NCBI GenBank assembly: GCA_905116865.2
Contig: CAJHNH020000702.1
Coordinates: 487,501 to 551,500 of the forward strand
DNA length: 64,000 nt
DNA from: Candidula unifasciata
Lineage: Eukaryota > Mollusca > Gastropoda > Stylommatophora > Geomitridae
Direction: 5' to 3'
Shown here: positions 32,353 to 42,749 of the stretch, in pieces
Layout: each line of letters opens with the position of its first letter
How positions within the stretch are numbered: the first letter of the stretch is position 1
Program-made: the position numbers and the translations under genes
Notes under the pieces: model-generated
The model's input: the letters and a program-made list of their open reading frames with translations, nothing else
What the model was told of the DNA's origin: nothing
The model's database searches: none

Positions 32353-32639
32353 TTCTTCTTCTTCTTCACGTTCACCAGCTGTAAACTCTGGCGGAAGGTT
32401 CTGGTTGCTCGTCCACTACTGAACTGCAGTCCTGCTCCAGAACCTGAGTGTTGCGTGTGCATCAGTTTTACAGATCTCATTCTCTTGAATACAGACTGTT
32501 GGTTCCTTGCCTCTCCGGCAGATGCACTCCGACTTCAAAGGAAGCTTCCCAATTAGTCGACTCTTACGACATGCTTTTGGGGAGGCAGTGGGTCTATTCT
32601 TGTTTTCCCCACAATGGGGCCCCGGAACCCACACGGGTG
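32353..32639 (-). repeat. GAA-tailed retroposon inserted in a minisatellite, minus strand
   Basis: In reverse complement it matches 11280-11540. The (TTC)n at 32353 is its tail. Both sides carry TAAAGTTAAC, which is either a 10-bp target duplication or simply adjacent minisatellite units. Confidence 0.85.
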
Positions 32640-32762
32640 TAAAGTTAACTGAAATTCATGTTGCTGTTAAGTTAATTGAATTACCTTTACTGTAAAGTTT
32701 AAAGAATTACCTATGCTGTAAAGTTTACCGAATTACCTTTTCTTTAAAATTAACTTAACTTA
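32640..32762. repeat. 26-bp minisatellite, right part
   Basis: The array resumes with 'taaagttaactgaaattcat' and decays over about five units, ending 32 bases before the terminal exon. Confidence 0.88.
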
Positions 32763-32794
32763 TGTCTGATCTGCTGTGTCTTATTTATCAACAG

Positions 32795-32812
32795 AAGAAT
32801 GCTGCCACTTGA
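32795..32812 (+). CDS. PDE9A: PDE9A terminal coding exon
   Basis: The acceptor 'ttatttatcaacag|AAG' is followed by K-N-A-A-T and TGA (32810-32812), in phase 0 with the previous exon. This gives a C-terminus only five residues beyond the conserved helix, much shorter than in human PDE9A, whose tail is long and poorly conserved. The assignment rests on the good acceptor and correct phase; a different downstream exon cannot be excluded. Confidence 0.75.
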   Translation, partial: KNAAT

Positions 32813-33490
32813 TGACAAGAAAGAGACAGATAGCAGCGCAACCAACAAGCTTGCCCAAAAGCATGCTGGAACTATCTCTCTGTTGTTACAAGTGACCAGA
32901 CTTTTCAGTCATTGAACCTCGAATATCAAAATGACCAACTGTGTTGAGATGTGACTGTCATTCCATTTTAGATATTACAATTGTTATTATGTTAAACTGT
33001 GGTTCCACAGTGTTCACGTTCCTACAATATGTCTTCATTTGAATTTTGTTATTTAGTTAACAAGATTTGTAATTTGTTAACAATTTTTGACCCCAAGAAA
33101 GTCATTTTTCTGACATTAATGGGTTTTTGATGACATGAAGTCTTTAGGCAGTGGCCACTATGCCTATCTAACCACTAGGGCTGTAACTGCTCAGTATGTA
33201 GAAATGGGGGATATGACTAAATATACACAAAAGAATATTGGAGATTTTATAAGTTTGGAAGAAATAAGTCACATATTTTTTTTATATTCTGTGATGTTAC
33301 ATCATAATAATCTCTTATGACGATCTTTCTGCTCCCCAGAGCTAAGTTAACAAAACTCATTGTTCATGGTCAAAGGCAAGAAGAGAAGTTAATTATGTAC
33401 TCTGTTTGTATTTAGTGATTAATTCTGTTACTTTAAAAAAAAAATTGTTTTGCATAAAAAAGTCAATAAAAAAAAATAATGTGCACTTTT
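32813..33490 (+). other. PDE9A: PDE9A 3' untranslated region
   Basis: An AT-rich, frame-poor stretch from the stop to the first clear poly(A) signal. No repeat family was recognised, consistent with retained transcribed sequence. Confidence 0.65.
33465..33470 (+). terminator. AATAAA poly(A) signal of PDE9A
   Basis: The canonical hexamer lies in 'gtcaataaaaaaaaataat', about 650 bases after the stop, the first strong candidate in this 3' UTR. Confidence 0.6.
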
Positions 33491-33554
33491 TTCATCTGAA
33501 GATGTGAAAGTGTTCTTACCGTTTACAATATAATTGCAATAATGTTTCCCCATT

Positions 33555-34010
33555 GTAAATGTGAACAAAGAAGACAGAAACAGTAGCTTGCACTATTTAT
33601 TGCCTGGCATATTTTGCTTAAAAGAGATGAAATGCCTTAGAAGAGCTGCAGGAGTTTCAAGAAGAGACAGAATACGAAATCATGAAATCGGACGAATGCT
33701 AGGAATAAAGCCAGTCTTACAGGTCATCAAAGAACAACAAATGAAGTGGTATGGACACCTAACAAGAATGCCCTGATACTATCTATCACAGCGAGCCACA
33801 CTAAAACGTTACAACGGGTATAGGGTGAGCGGAGGACCTCGGAAAATATGGAGTGATGGCTTTAAGAACAGCCTTACAGAAATGAACATCAGTCTTAATT
33901 AAATAGTGCTCTTGACAGAGCTCATCAACGAACATTTTTTTATCCCCCCCCCCCCCCCCCCCCCCCCCCCGACATTTCCATGACGTACGAGGTGGAAGAA
34001 AAGAAGAAGA
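33555..34010 (+). pseudogene. LINE ORF2 C-terminus and GAA-tailed 3' end
   Basis: The + strand reads EMKCLRRAAGVSRRDRIRNH, EIGRMLGIKPVLQVIKEQQM and KWYGHLTRMP, a standard LINE tail. It continues into the 3' untranslated block shared with 8545-8735 and ends 'gtggaagaaaagaagaag'. A run of about 25 C at 33945-33970 sits where the sister copy has five C. Confidence 0.88.
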
Positions 34011-34460
34011 TATTTTGGTGTATCTCATCAGGTGCATACTACAGTAACAGTTACTGTAGTATGCACCTGACAAGATACAGTGAAATATGCCAGGCAATAA
34101 TTGCAATAGTTTCGCCTTTCGGCTGACACATCCAACTTCTGCAGGCATTTGTTGTTCAGGTTAGCCTTCTCGGGATTTAGCAATTCAATAGCCCTAATGT
34201 GGCTCTAGACAGTTTACACAGTTTGGTCAGTGGTCAAGTGATTCAACTCCCTGGATGTTTATAAAAACTGCCTATGACACAAAAATTTTTTCTACTTCTT
34301 CTTCTTTTGACCTCCAGAGTCTCAGGACAGAGTTTCAGACAAGTATAACAATGCATTTTCATTTAATTAAATTTTGAAAAAGATCATTTTAAAAGACTTT
34401 TGCACAGTGAAAGGGTTAATGATAGTTTGTGAAATCGTTACATCTTCATCTTTTGGGTTA
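34011..34460. other. Intergenic sequence with a small inverted repeat
   Basis: At 34025-34072 'atcaggtgcatactacagta' is followed by its reverse complement 'tactgtagtatgcacctga', forming a strong hairpin of about 19 bp. The rest is unremarkable. Confidence 0.6.
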
Positions 34461-34965
34461 GTTTTACAGATAGTCAAACAGATTGTAAAAGTTTTACAGA
34501 TAGTCAAACAGATTGTAACAGTTTTACAGATAGTCAAACAGATTGTAAAAGTTTTACAGATAGTCAAACAGATTGTAAAAGTTTTACAGATAGTCAAACA
34601 GATTGTAAAAGTTTTACAGATAGTCAAACAGATTGTAAAAGTTTTACAGATAGTCAAACAGATTGTAAAAGTTTTACAGATAGTCAAACAGATTGTAAAA
34701 GTTTTACAGATAGTCAAACAGATTGTAACAGTTTTACAGATAGTCAAACAGATTGTAAAAGTTTTACAGATAGTCAAACAGATTGTAAAAGTTTTACAGA
34801 TAGTCAAACAGATTGTAAAAGTTTTACAGATAGTCAAACAGATTGTAACAGTTTTACAGATAGTCAAACAGATTGTAAAAGTTTTACAGATAGTCAAACA
34901 GATTGTAAAAGTTTTACAGATAGTCAAACAGATTGTAAAAGTTTTACAGATAGTCAAACATATTA
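34461..34965. repeat. 30-bp minisatellite (16 full units plus a partial)
   Basis: The unit is GTTTTACAGATAGTCAAACA plus GATTGTAAAA, with units 2, 9 and 13 carrying 'taaca'. Thirty bases are ten codons, so both strands stay open for about 200 codons; these frames are artefacts. Confidence 0.97.
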
Positions 34966-34979
34966 TAGACTACTAGCAA

Positions 34980-36600
34980 TCTTCTTACTTCTTTCCTCAG
35001 TTCCTAGAGTGTCAGGACATAAAGAGATCTTTGGAATGGGCTCTTCTGCTTGCTTTGTATAAAGCACTTTTTAGTGTTTCTGATATTTCTGCTGCCCATC
35101 TTCTGCGTGGTTGAAATTTGCCTTTGTTACAATTGTAACTATATCATCTAACCAATATTGATTATTTCAGCCTTTTCAAAAGTGAACAGTACAACTGGAT
35201 ACCCAGTATGTGTTATTTTGCATTCTCCCTTCAAACAAAAGTTGGCACATCATGTTGTGGTTTACAGCTAGGCAGTGGTGTTGGCACCTTTTGGCCAAGC
35301 ATATCCTGTTTCAGCTAACTCATTTTTGGTGGCCTTTTACTAAATGCTTGTAAGGTTGGCAGTGGGTCTATTCTACACCCCCCCCCCCCCACCCCACCCT
35401 TTTCCTGTAAAATATGGTCCCCAGAACCCACATAGGAAGGATGCAGTACATAAAAATGTTAACTTAATTAAAACAGGATAACTAAAAAATATCATTGCTT
35501 TTTGTTGTTGTTGTTGATAGTTTTTTTTTTTTTAAATGTTACTCTTATTACTAAAATTTGATTTGATTAATTGAGTTTTATGTTATTTTCAGTCTTCCTA
35601 CTTCTTATGTTCATTATTTTCACAATTATGTTCCTTTTTTATTTCCATTTTTGTTTTCCAACATCTCATGCATTTCTACATCACTGGGTCAGATGTTATT
35701 AAAAAGTTGAACTCCTATAAACTCAGAACAAATTATGACTAGGAAAGGCAAGTCACTAACAGATATATTTTATCACTTCATTCTAAGTCTTTATCAGCTA
35801 AAAGAACAAAATGAACCTTGAACCCTAAACAGAAGAAATGAGAAAGTCACTCAGGGAAAGAAAGAGATTGGAAAGATATAAAAATAATGTTGTATAAAAC
35901 TAATGCTGCTTAGCATAGTCAGAATTATCAATCTGCAAAAGGATTATGTCTACATTTTCAGAATAGTCAAAGGTAAATGATTGTTTTATTTATCTGTCCT
36001 TGCCTGTGCTATTTAAAAGTATTGTTTGTAAATACGCTACCATAAGACAACCATCACAAATCATGTTTTCACAAAAATTAATCTCCAGTAGATCTAGATA
36101 TTTTTTATTCTCATAGACTCTTCTACTGGGGGTGAGGACACATTGAAAACATTGGGACTGAAGAGGGATGGGTTGGGGCTAAAGAAGCTTAAGCCTTATT
36201 AAGTGTGCAATAATAATAATGATTGATTGATTTATTACTTACTATTATTTTTATGATTATACAATTGTTTACCCTGTTGATCTGTGGGAATTCCCCGAAA
36301 AAAGTCCTTACAGAAAAATAATACAACAAATATGTATAGAGTGTCTCATTTCATAACCCCATAATCTCAATCACTGAGGCTTATGGGAACATTTGAAGTT
36401 AGCATAGCTTTAAAACAAGCCATTAGGCTCTTACTGCTATTTTTAGTTACTATATTTATATCCGGGCCTCATAAACACTGTGCAAGCACACAAAGAACCA
36501 ATGAAATTTAACTATGTTTTCCGAGAACAAGTCATTGCAGAAATGCAGATACAACAGCAATTAGATTTAGTTTTCATAGGGCGACAAGTTTAAAAAAGAG
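34980..36600. other. Intergenic sequence, mostly unique and AT-rich
   Basis: No gene was recognised. At about 35355-35440 a fragment of the 'CCCACTGCCTCCCC' retroposon occurs ('ggcagtgggtctattct', 'ccccagaacccacatagga') with a C run. A G run lies at 36614-36631. Confidence 0.5.
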
Positions 36601-36679
36601 AACATCTAGATATGGGGGGGGGGGGGGGGGTGTGTTAGGGGTACTTAGGAAACTTTTCTTTGGAAGGGAGGCTAACTGG

Positions 36680-37215
36680 TGGTGGTCGGGAAAAAAAGGG
36701 GGGGGGGGGAAGGCTTTAGGGTGACTGAGCCCTCATACTTTAGCCTCTCATTCTTGTATTTGTCATCATCACTATCTATTTCCACTTCTGCCATTTTGTG
36801 CTGTGGGGAGGAACAGTTTGTGATCCATTGCTTGATAGGCAGCACCTGCGTTGATTGTTGTTCTGGCTGCATTCTTACTACATGACCAAACCATTTTATC
36901 TTCTGTGTCTCAGTAACTTTACTGAATGGTTTTATTCCCCCAGTCTGTCTGATTATATTATTTCTAGCTCTGTTATTCCCACAGTCTGTCTGATTACATC
37001 ATTTCTAGCTCTGTTATTTCCACAGTCTGTCTGATTACATCATTTCTAACTCTGTTATTCCCACAGTCTGTGTCTGATTATATCATTTCTAGCTCTGTTA
37101 TTCCCACAGTCTGTCTGATTACATCATTTCTAGCTCTGTTGTTCCCACAGTCTGTCTAATTATATCATTTCTAGCTCTGTGTTGGATGGTTAAGTGGGCG
37201 GTGTTTCTCATGCAT
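36680..37215 (-). pseudogene. LINE ORF2 C-terminus carrying an internal 41-bp array, minus strand
   Basis: The minus strand reads MRCMRNTAHLTIQHRARND, then the repeated block, then PFSKVTETQKIKWFGHVVRM and QPEQQSTQ. This is the LINE tail order seen at 33600 (RNH/EIGR block, then K-W-x-GH). Confidence 0.8.
36930..37185. repeat. 41-bp minisatellite (~6 units) derived from LINE coding sequence
   Basis: Unit: 'ctagctctgttattcccaca' plus 'gtctgtctgattacatcattt'. On the minus strand one unit encodes ARNDIIRQTVGI, an ORF2 segment that occurs once in other LINE tails. Confidence 0.92.
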
Positions 37216-37509
37216 CTCATTTCGCAGGTGGTAATTTTATATAGGTTAACCTTTGACAAAGTCCAGGTCTAGCAATGGTAGCACAGTATTGGTATAAATA
37301 TGTTATTTGTAATCTTTTTATATATGTTGTGATCTAATTTAGTGTTACAAATTTTGGAGACAGAATACAGCCTTATTGAACACATACTGTTGATCTGAAA
37401 CTGTGCCATTGTAACATATTTTTTCACAAAGCCGCGTTGACTGCATCTGTGAATAATTACCTAATAATGCTGCTGCTCACAATGTAATTCATTAACTACA
37501 GGTAAAGTA

Positions 37510-37740
37510 AAGGTAAAGTTGGGAGATGTGAACCAGCGTCATTGCAAACGGTTATAAACCATAAGTGCTCTGCCACCAGTACGGACAGCTGATAAGAATT
37601 GTCCGCCTGTGTCGCCATTCGCACGTAACTCTGTAGCTACAGCGACGTTCCTCCATTTACCCGACTGTGGCCTGCAGCGAGTCGCAGCTGGATTTGAAAG
37701 CGAGCCTCTTATCCACTACGCTAACGCAGCTCCCAGTAAC
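37510..37740 (-). repeat. tRNA-derived SINE, minus strand
   Basis: The minus strand starts with an A-box-like 'TTAGCGTAGTGGATAAG' and a B-box-like 'GCTTTCAAATCC'. Fragments of its body ('actcataagtgctc') recur at 56570-56700 and 58400. Confidence 0.65.
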
Positions 37741-37869
37741 TCATTAACTGCCAGATATATTTTTAAAAAATCATGATGTGTCAAAGTTACATGAGATGTT
37801 TAAGAATGACTGTATATAAAACCTGAAGAGATCAAATGAGAAATGATGTGATCTCAAAAACTGTTAGAA

Positions 37870-38160
37870 CAACACCTATAATCAAATTTATTGGGAAACA
37901 AAGAATAAAATGATTTCGCCATCTAATGAGAATGAAACCAACGTGTCAGCAGCAAGAGCATATAACCTGAAAATCAAAACATCAAGAGGCAGGGAAAGCC
38001 TGAGAAGAAGATGGGTTAAAGGAGTCACTAACACCTTGAGACTGCATAACATCACTGCATATCAAGCGACTGAGCGCACCTTGACTTAGCTGCCGATCAT
38101 CTGATGAACTGCGATGCCTAACGGCTTAAGCAGATATTGACAAAAGAAGAAGAAGTCAAA
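37870..38160 (+). pseudogene. GAA-tailed LINE 3' end
   Basis: A broken ORF2 tail ('catctaatgagaatgaaacc', 'gaagaagatgggttaaagga') followed by a 3' end of 'acaaaagaagaagaag'. Confidence 0.65.
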
Positions 38161-38539
38161 TAAGTGTAAGTCTACATTTTCAGCTGCTTTCCTGTCAAAT
38201 AATAACACAATAATGCCTTCTTCCTTCTTCTTTTGTCATCTCACTGATACCAGGATTTAGCACAGTGACCTAGTTTTATGCATTTGTCTTGCGTTTCTTG
38301 GGTGGCCTTAGTGATGGATTCGTTTGTATTTTTTTTTACAGTTTTCTGCTACACCATTTATCTGTTTCTTTTTCTGCCTTCCTCTCACCTTCCTCCTAGA
38401 TGTTCCACTGTAAAAAATAATGTCTTAGGATACTGAAAGCATTTAGATAAGTTGCATTCTTATTTTTAAAGTCTTGGTCCCCGAACATTTCACAGCAGAC
38501 AACCTAGTTAAGCAATATTGTGAACTCTCTGAACCCCAT

Positions 38540-39165
38540 GAACACTAAACAGTCAAAGAAGCCAACGGCACCTTCTCCATGACAACCAGCAGCATGACGA
38601 TGGAGGTGATGACAGTGACGCAAGCGCTTGCCTGGCTTGAAACACAAAAATACACCCGCGTGTGTATACTCAGTGATTCAATGAGTATGATCCGTAGGGT
38701 TCAGGCATGTTCGGTGCGAAGACAATGGCTTGAATCATTACAGAAGTCCACTGTGCGTGGAGTCACCTTTATTTTTGTTCCGGGACACGCAGGCGTCGAT
38801 GGAAATGAAAGAGCCGACAGGTTGGCTGGATCCGCTATCACTACCGACGGTCAGCCTATGGATCATGCTGATATTATTAATGCCCTCAGAGAAATGGGAA
38901 GGATAGACGACTTTGGTGGCAGTGAATCCACATCTTCTTCTTCTTCTTCACTTCCTCTTTTACCGCTGTGGGTGTCGAGGGAGATATAAGGTTCACATCA
39001 CTCGCCAGAATGGCAGACTTGGGAATTAAGATCCGTATTAAAAAAAAAAAAAAAATGAGACGCACACCAGAAGACTTGTTAATCAACATAGAACTGGTAC
39101 TATTAGCCATCAGATGTTGGGATTCATACAGAGGGGAGGATATGAGCATCTATGGACATGTCCTT
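38540..39165 (+). pseudogene. I-like LINE: RNase H domain and 3' end, with a 59-bp insertion
   Basis: The frame 38579-38930 encodes an RNase HI domain: TTSSMTMEVMTVTQALAWL, ILSDSMSMIRRVQ, FVPGHAGVDGNERADRLAG. These contain the conserved Glu, Asp, His and final Asp positions. It is truncated at its 5' side at 'aaacagtcaaagaagcc', exactly where the copy at 52695 begins. A small retroposon interrupts it at 38935-38993. Confidence 0.88.
38935..38993 (-). mobile_element. 59-bp GAA-tailed retroposon with a 6-bp target duplication
   Basis: The direct repeat CACATC (38929-38934 and 38994-38999) flanks it. The sister LINE at 52.7 kb has the empty site 'aatccacatcactcgccaga'. The insert starts (TTC)5, the tail of a minus-strand insertion. 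Confidence 0.85.
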
Positions 39166-39664
39166 TACAGTAAAAAAAATATTTACACAGGTCACTAATA
39201 AATTTGTTTAAACAATTTATTTCTCAACATGTGAAATTTATAATTGTTACCCCCGAAATATAAACAGGCGTATGAAGGGAGTAGTCAATAAACATGAAAA
39301 GGGTGAAGCATTAAATAGAATATATTCCCTGGAGCCCAGAGCCCAAGATTTTTTTCTAGTGGTAAGCGATGTTCTGCAGTATTTTCACTTTTTTTTTAAA
39401 GGCATAATTCTGTTAGCGCTTTCTGTAACTTCTAAACTTTGAAATACATAATTAATAAAAGGTGGAAGTTGATACATATCAAGTTGATTATTATTTTAAA
39501 TAGGTTACAGGTTTGAATAAATAACACCCTGACATAATATAGCCAAAATTATAATAATAATAGTTTTATAAATTTAAAGAGTTTTTTTTTTTTTTGATAG
39601 AACAAAAATAGGAAATTTTTGAGGCACCTGTGGATTGTTAGGCCCAAAGCTGTTGATTGGTTAT

Positions 39665-39925
39665 CTTATGTGTAAATCTAGCGGCGTCCACGGCATAGGC
39701 GTTGCGAGTCCGACTCGTAATTCCAACGTACCGCGATCAAAACCCACTGCTGGCTGCGTTGGTTTTTGTCATGGTACGGAGCGTCGCAGGTCGACCCAGC
39801 CTAAAATGGGTACCAGGATGGCTGGCCTGGGGAAGTAAAGATGGCCGACGTAATGCTGACCACATTACCCACTTAGTGCAGATTGTTCTGTAAAAATATG
39901 GGGATACTTTTTACTTATGTCTAAA
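39665..39925 (+). repeat. tRNA-derived SINE ('TACCGCGATC' head)
   Basis: 'gcgtccacggcataggcgtt' and 'taccgcgatcaaaaccc' make the tRNA-like head. The body has 'gtcgacccagcctaaaatgg' and 'gctgaccacattacccactt'. It is a close relative of 55245-55525. Confidence 0.85.
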
Positions 39926-40289
39926 TCCTGCCCTGGTCATGAGTAAATGTGGAAAATCATTTGTGTTTTCTAATACTGGTTCTTGATATGCGAAAGTGAA
40001 TCATGGACAGTTGGTAGATTAGTGAAGAATTAAAGCAAGGTTTCCCTGTTGTACATTTCAACAAAGAAGACACAAACAATAAATTGCACAATTTTTTGCC
40101 TGGGATGTTTCACTGTATTGTCACCTGCATCCTGATCTCTGTAAACAAAAATACATGATTCTGATCAGTTGCATTGGATTGCTGTTGAATTTGTACTTCA
40201 GTTAAAAAGGATTTACTTATTTGCTTCATTTATGTAATTAATATTGTAGTATGCATCTTACGAGATAAAGTAAATCTAGTGAAAACATA

Positions 40290-40640
40290 GTTTAGAAGTT
40301 GTGGAGAAGTGGTTTTATAGATGAATGATGAGAATACCCCAGACAGATCAAAAGAGCAATTAAGATGTCTTGAAAGAAACTGACACACAAATAAAACTTA
40401 TTGCCCACATCAGAAAGAGACCATCTACATTCTTTGGTCATGTGATTAGAAGCAAAAAACCGGAGTAAATCGTGACGGAAAGTTGGAGGGGAAAAGATCC
40501 AGAAGGATGCTGGACAGTTTGACAAGATGGTATGAAGAGTCATCTGTGTCAGAACAGATTGAAAGTTCACGACACAGGAAGCTGTGGATAGTCATGACTA
40601 CCAACGCCAGATGGCATAGACTTTGAGAAGAATACTGGTT
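40290..40640 (+). pseudogene. LINE ORF2 C-terminal fragment
   Basis: 'tggttttatagatgaatgat', 'cattctttggtcatgtgatt' and 'gtcatgactaccaacgccag' follow the LINE tail order. The last part is the single-copy form of the tandem unit at 18440-18830. Confidence 0.7.
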
Positions 40641-40699
40641 CTAAGCCAGGTTTCCTATATAGAAACACTTCTATGTCATGACTTGATACCCTGTTCAAC

Positions 40700-41765
40700 C
40701 CTTGCTAGTGTTGTAGCTTGGGTATGCTGCGTTAATTATTCTGTTTGATAGTGTTATAGTTCAGGTATGCTGCATTAATTATTCTGATTGATAGTGTTAT
40801 AGTTCAGGTGTGATGGATTAATTATTCGGTTTAATAGTGTTATAGCTAGTATTATAGCTCAGGTATGCTGCATTAATTATTCTGTTTGATAGTGTTATAG
40901 CTCAGGTATGCTGCATTAATTATTCTGTTTGATAGTGTTATAGTTCAGGTATGCTGCATTAATTATTCTGTTTAATAGTGTTATAGCTAGTATTATAGCT
41001 CAGGTATGATGCATTAATTATTCTGTTTGATAGTGTTATAGCTAGAGTTATAGCTCAGGTATGATGCATTAATTATTCTGTTTGCTAGAGTTATAGCTCA
41101 GGTATGATGCATTAATTATTCTGTTTGATAGTGTTATAGCTAGAGTTATAGCTCAGGTATGATGCATTAATTATTCTGTTTGATAGTGTTATAGCTAGTG
41201 TTATAGCTCAGGTATGATGCATTAATTATTCTGTTTGATAGTGTTATAGCTAGTTTTATAGTTCAGGTATGCTGTGTTAGTTATTCTGTTTGATAGTGTT
41301 ATAGCTAGTGTTATGGCTCAGGTATGCTGTGTTAGTTATTCTGTTTGATAGTGTTATAGCTAGTGTTATGGCTCAGGTATGCTGCGTTAGTTATTTTGTT
41401 TGATAGTGTTATAGCTCAGGTATGATGTGTTAATTATTATGTTTGATAGTGTTATAGCTCAGGTATGATGCGTTAATTATTTTGTTTGATAGTGTTATAG
41501 CTCAGGTATGATGTGTTAATTATTATGTTTGATAGTGTTATAGCTAGTGTTATAGCTCAGGTATTATGCATTAATGATTCTGTTTGATAGTGTTATAGAT
41601 AGTGTTATAGCTCAGGTATTATGCATTAATGATTCTGTTTGATAGTGTTATAGCTAGTGTTATAGCTCAGGTATTATGCATTAATGATTCTGTTTGATAG
41701 TGTTATAGCTAGTGTTATAGCTCAGGTATGATGTGTTAGTTATTCTGTTTGATAGTATTATTTTT
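40700..41765. repeat. 43/55-bp minisatellite (about 22 units)
   Basis: The core 'AGTGTTATAGCTCAGGTATG' plus 'ATGCATTAATTATTCTGTTTGAT' alternates with a longer form carrying an extra 'AGTGTTATAGCT'. Confidence 0.93.
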
Positions 41766-41999
41766 TAGTGTAATTCATTACTTATTTTTTCATTGCATAC
41801 AAGTCCTGCATATTTTTTTCTAGAAAAAAAAAAGGGTGCCAGTACTCACCACTAAGTGTCTTAAAGAGGTGCCGGTACTCATCACAAAAGTGTCTATTGC
41901 AGTAATGCTGAAAAAAAAGATGCCTAGAAAAAAAAAGTGCTAGTACTGTGTACCATTATGTACCGCCAGAAAAGAAAATCTACTTTTATGGCTTATGTG

Positions 42000-42230
42000 A
42001 GTGCGGCATAGACGTTGCAAATGTACTTTATAATTTTGAGGTATGTGGTTCAATTCCAGCTGCAGGTTATTTGGCAGCAGTTTTGTGTTGATTTTGACAA
42101 TTGTTTTAAGAGCTGACCTTTCAGACACAATACTGAGAATACAATTGCCTAGTTAAATCACAAGCAGCCAAAAAAAATTGGTGGTTTGGGTTCTGTAATG
42201 TCACTTAAAGGACTTTTAGCCCAATATGGA
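42000..42230 (+). repeat. tRNA-derived SINE ('GGACGTAAATTTGCC' family, diverged)
   Basis: B-box-like 'TGGTTCAATTCC', then 'agctgcaggtt', with a 3' end resembling 'gttctgtaatgtcacttaaaggac'. Confidence 0.6.
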
Positions 42231-42644
42231 GGACTAGGCATGGCAGAATATTTAGCTTTAAAGTTATTTTTGCTTTTGACAGTGCTCTGCTAATGCAGTT
42301 TCCAAAAAATAGAGGGAAGTCTATGGTTTTGCTGCCTAAGGTACTGATTTAAGTGCTTGGTGCAGCGCAGTGAGCTGTGGTTTTTCATGTGGAATGCCTT
42401 TCAATTGTGCTCTGGTCGAGTCGTAGTATTCACTATGACTGGTAGCAGGTTTTCGTGGGGGCTGGCGAAATACCTAATAATTTTACTTGTGTATAGCCAA
42501 TTTATTTCGAGGTACTACTTCCATCAACGACAAACTGTATTTCTGGTGGTGACTGCTGGTTTTGGCACCTCTAGCAACTGCCTTATGCATTTACTGCAAG
42601 CACATATTTCTGGATTGTTCTGGGACTAAATGTTTGTTCACCAG

Positions 42645-42745
42645 TTTTTCAAATGGCACAGCGAGGGACATTTGATTTGATTTCCCTGGCACAGGAACGG
42701 AGCAAGTATGGGGTGACCCAACTGCAGTGAAGTTGAAACTTAGAC
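42645..42745 (+). repeat. Interspersed block 'GGCACAGGAACGGAGCAAGT'
   Basis: Shared with about 17345-17450 and 58015-58095, including 'ggggtgacc' and 'ctgaaactaagacta'-like ends. Its class is unknown. Confidence 0.6.
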
Positions 42746-42749
42746 TAAA

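Noticed and set aside
34367..34976. Two ~200-codon open frames on opposite strands
   Set aside because: Both are created by a 30-bp tandem unit (ten codons, no stop in either strand). There is no non-repetitive protein sequence.
38579..38930. Host ribonuclease H gene
   Set aside because: The RNase HI domain is part of a 5'-truncated LINE with a second, stop-containing copy at 52.7 kb and a third tail at 24.5 kb.
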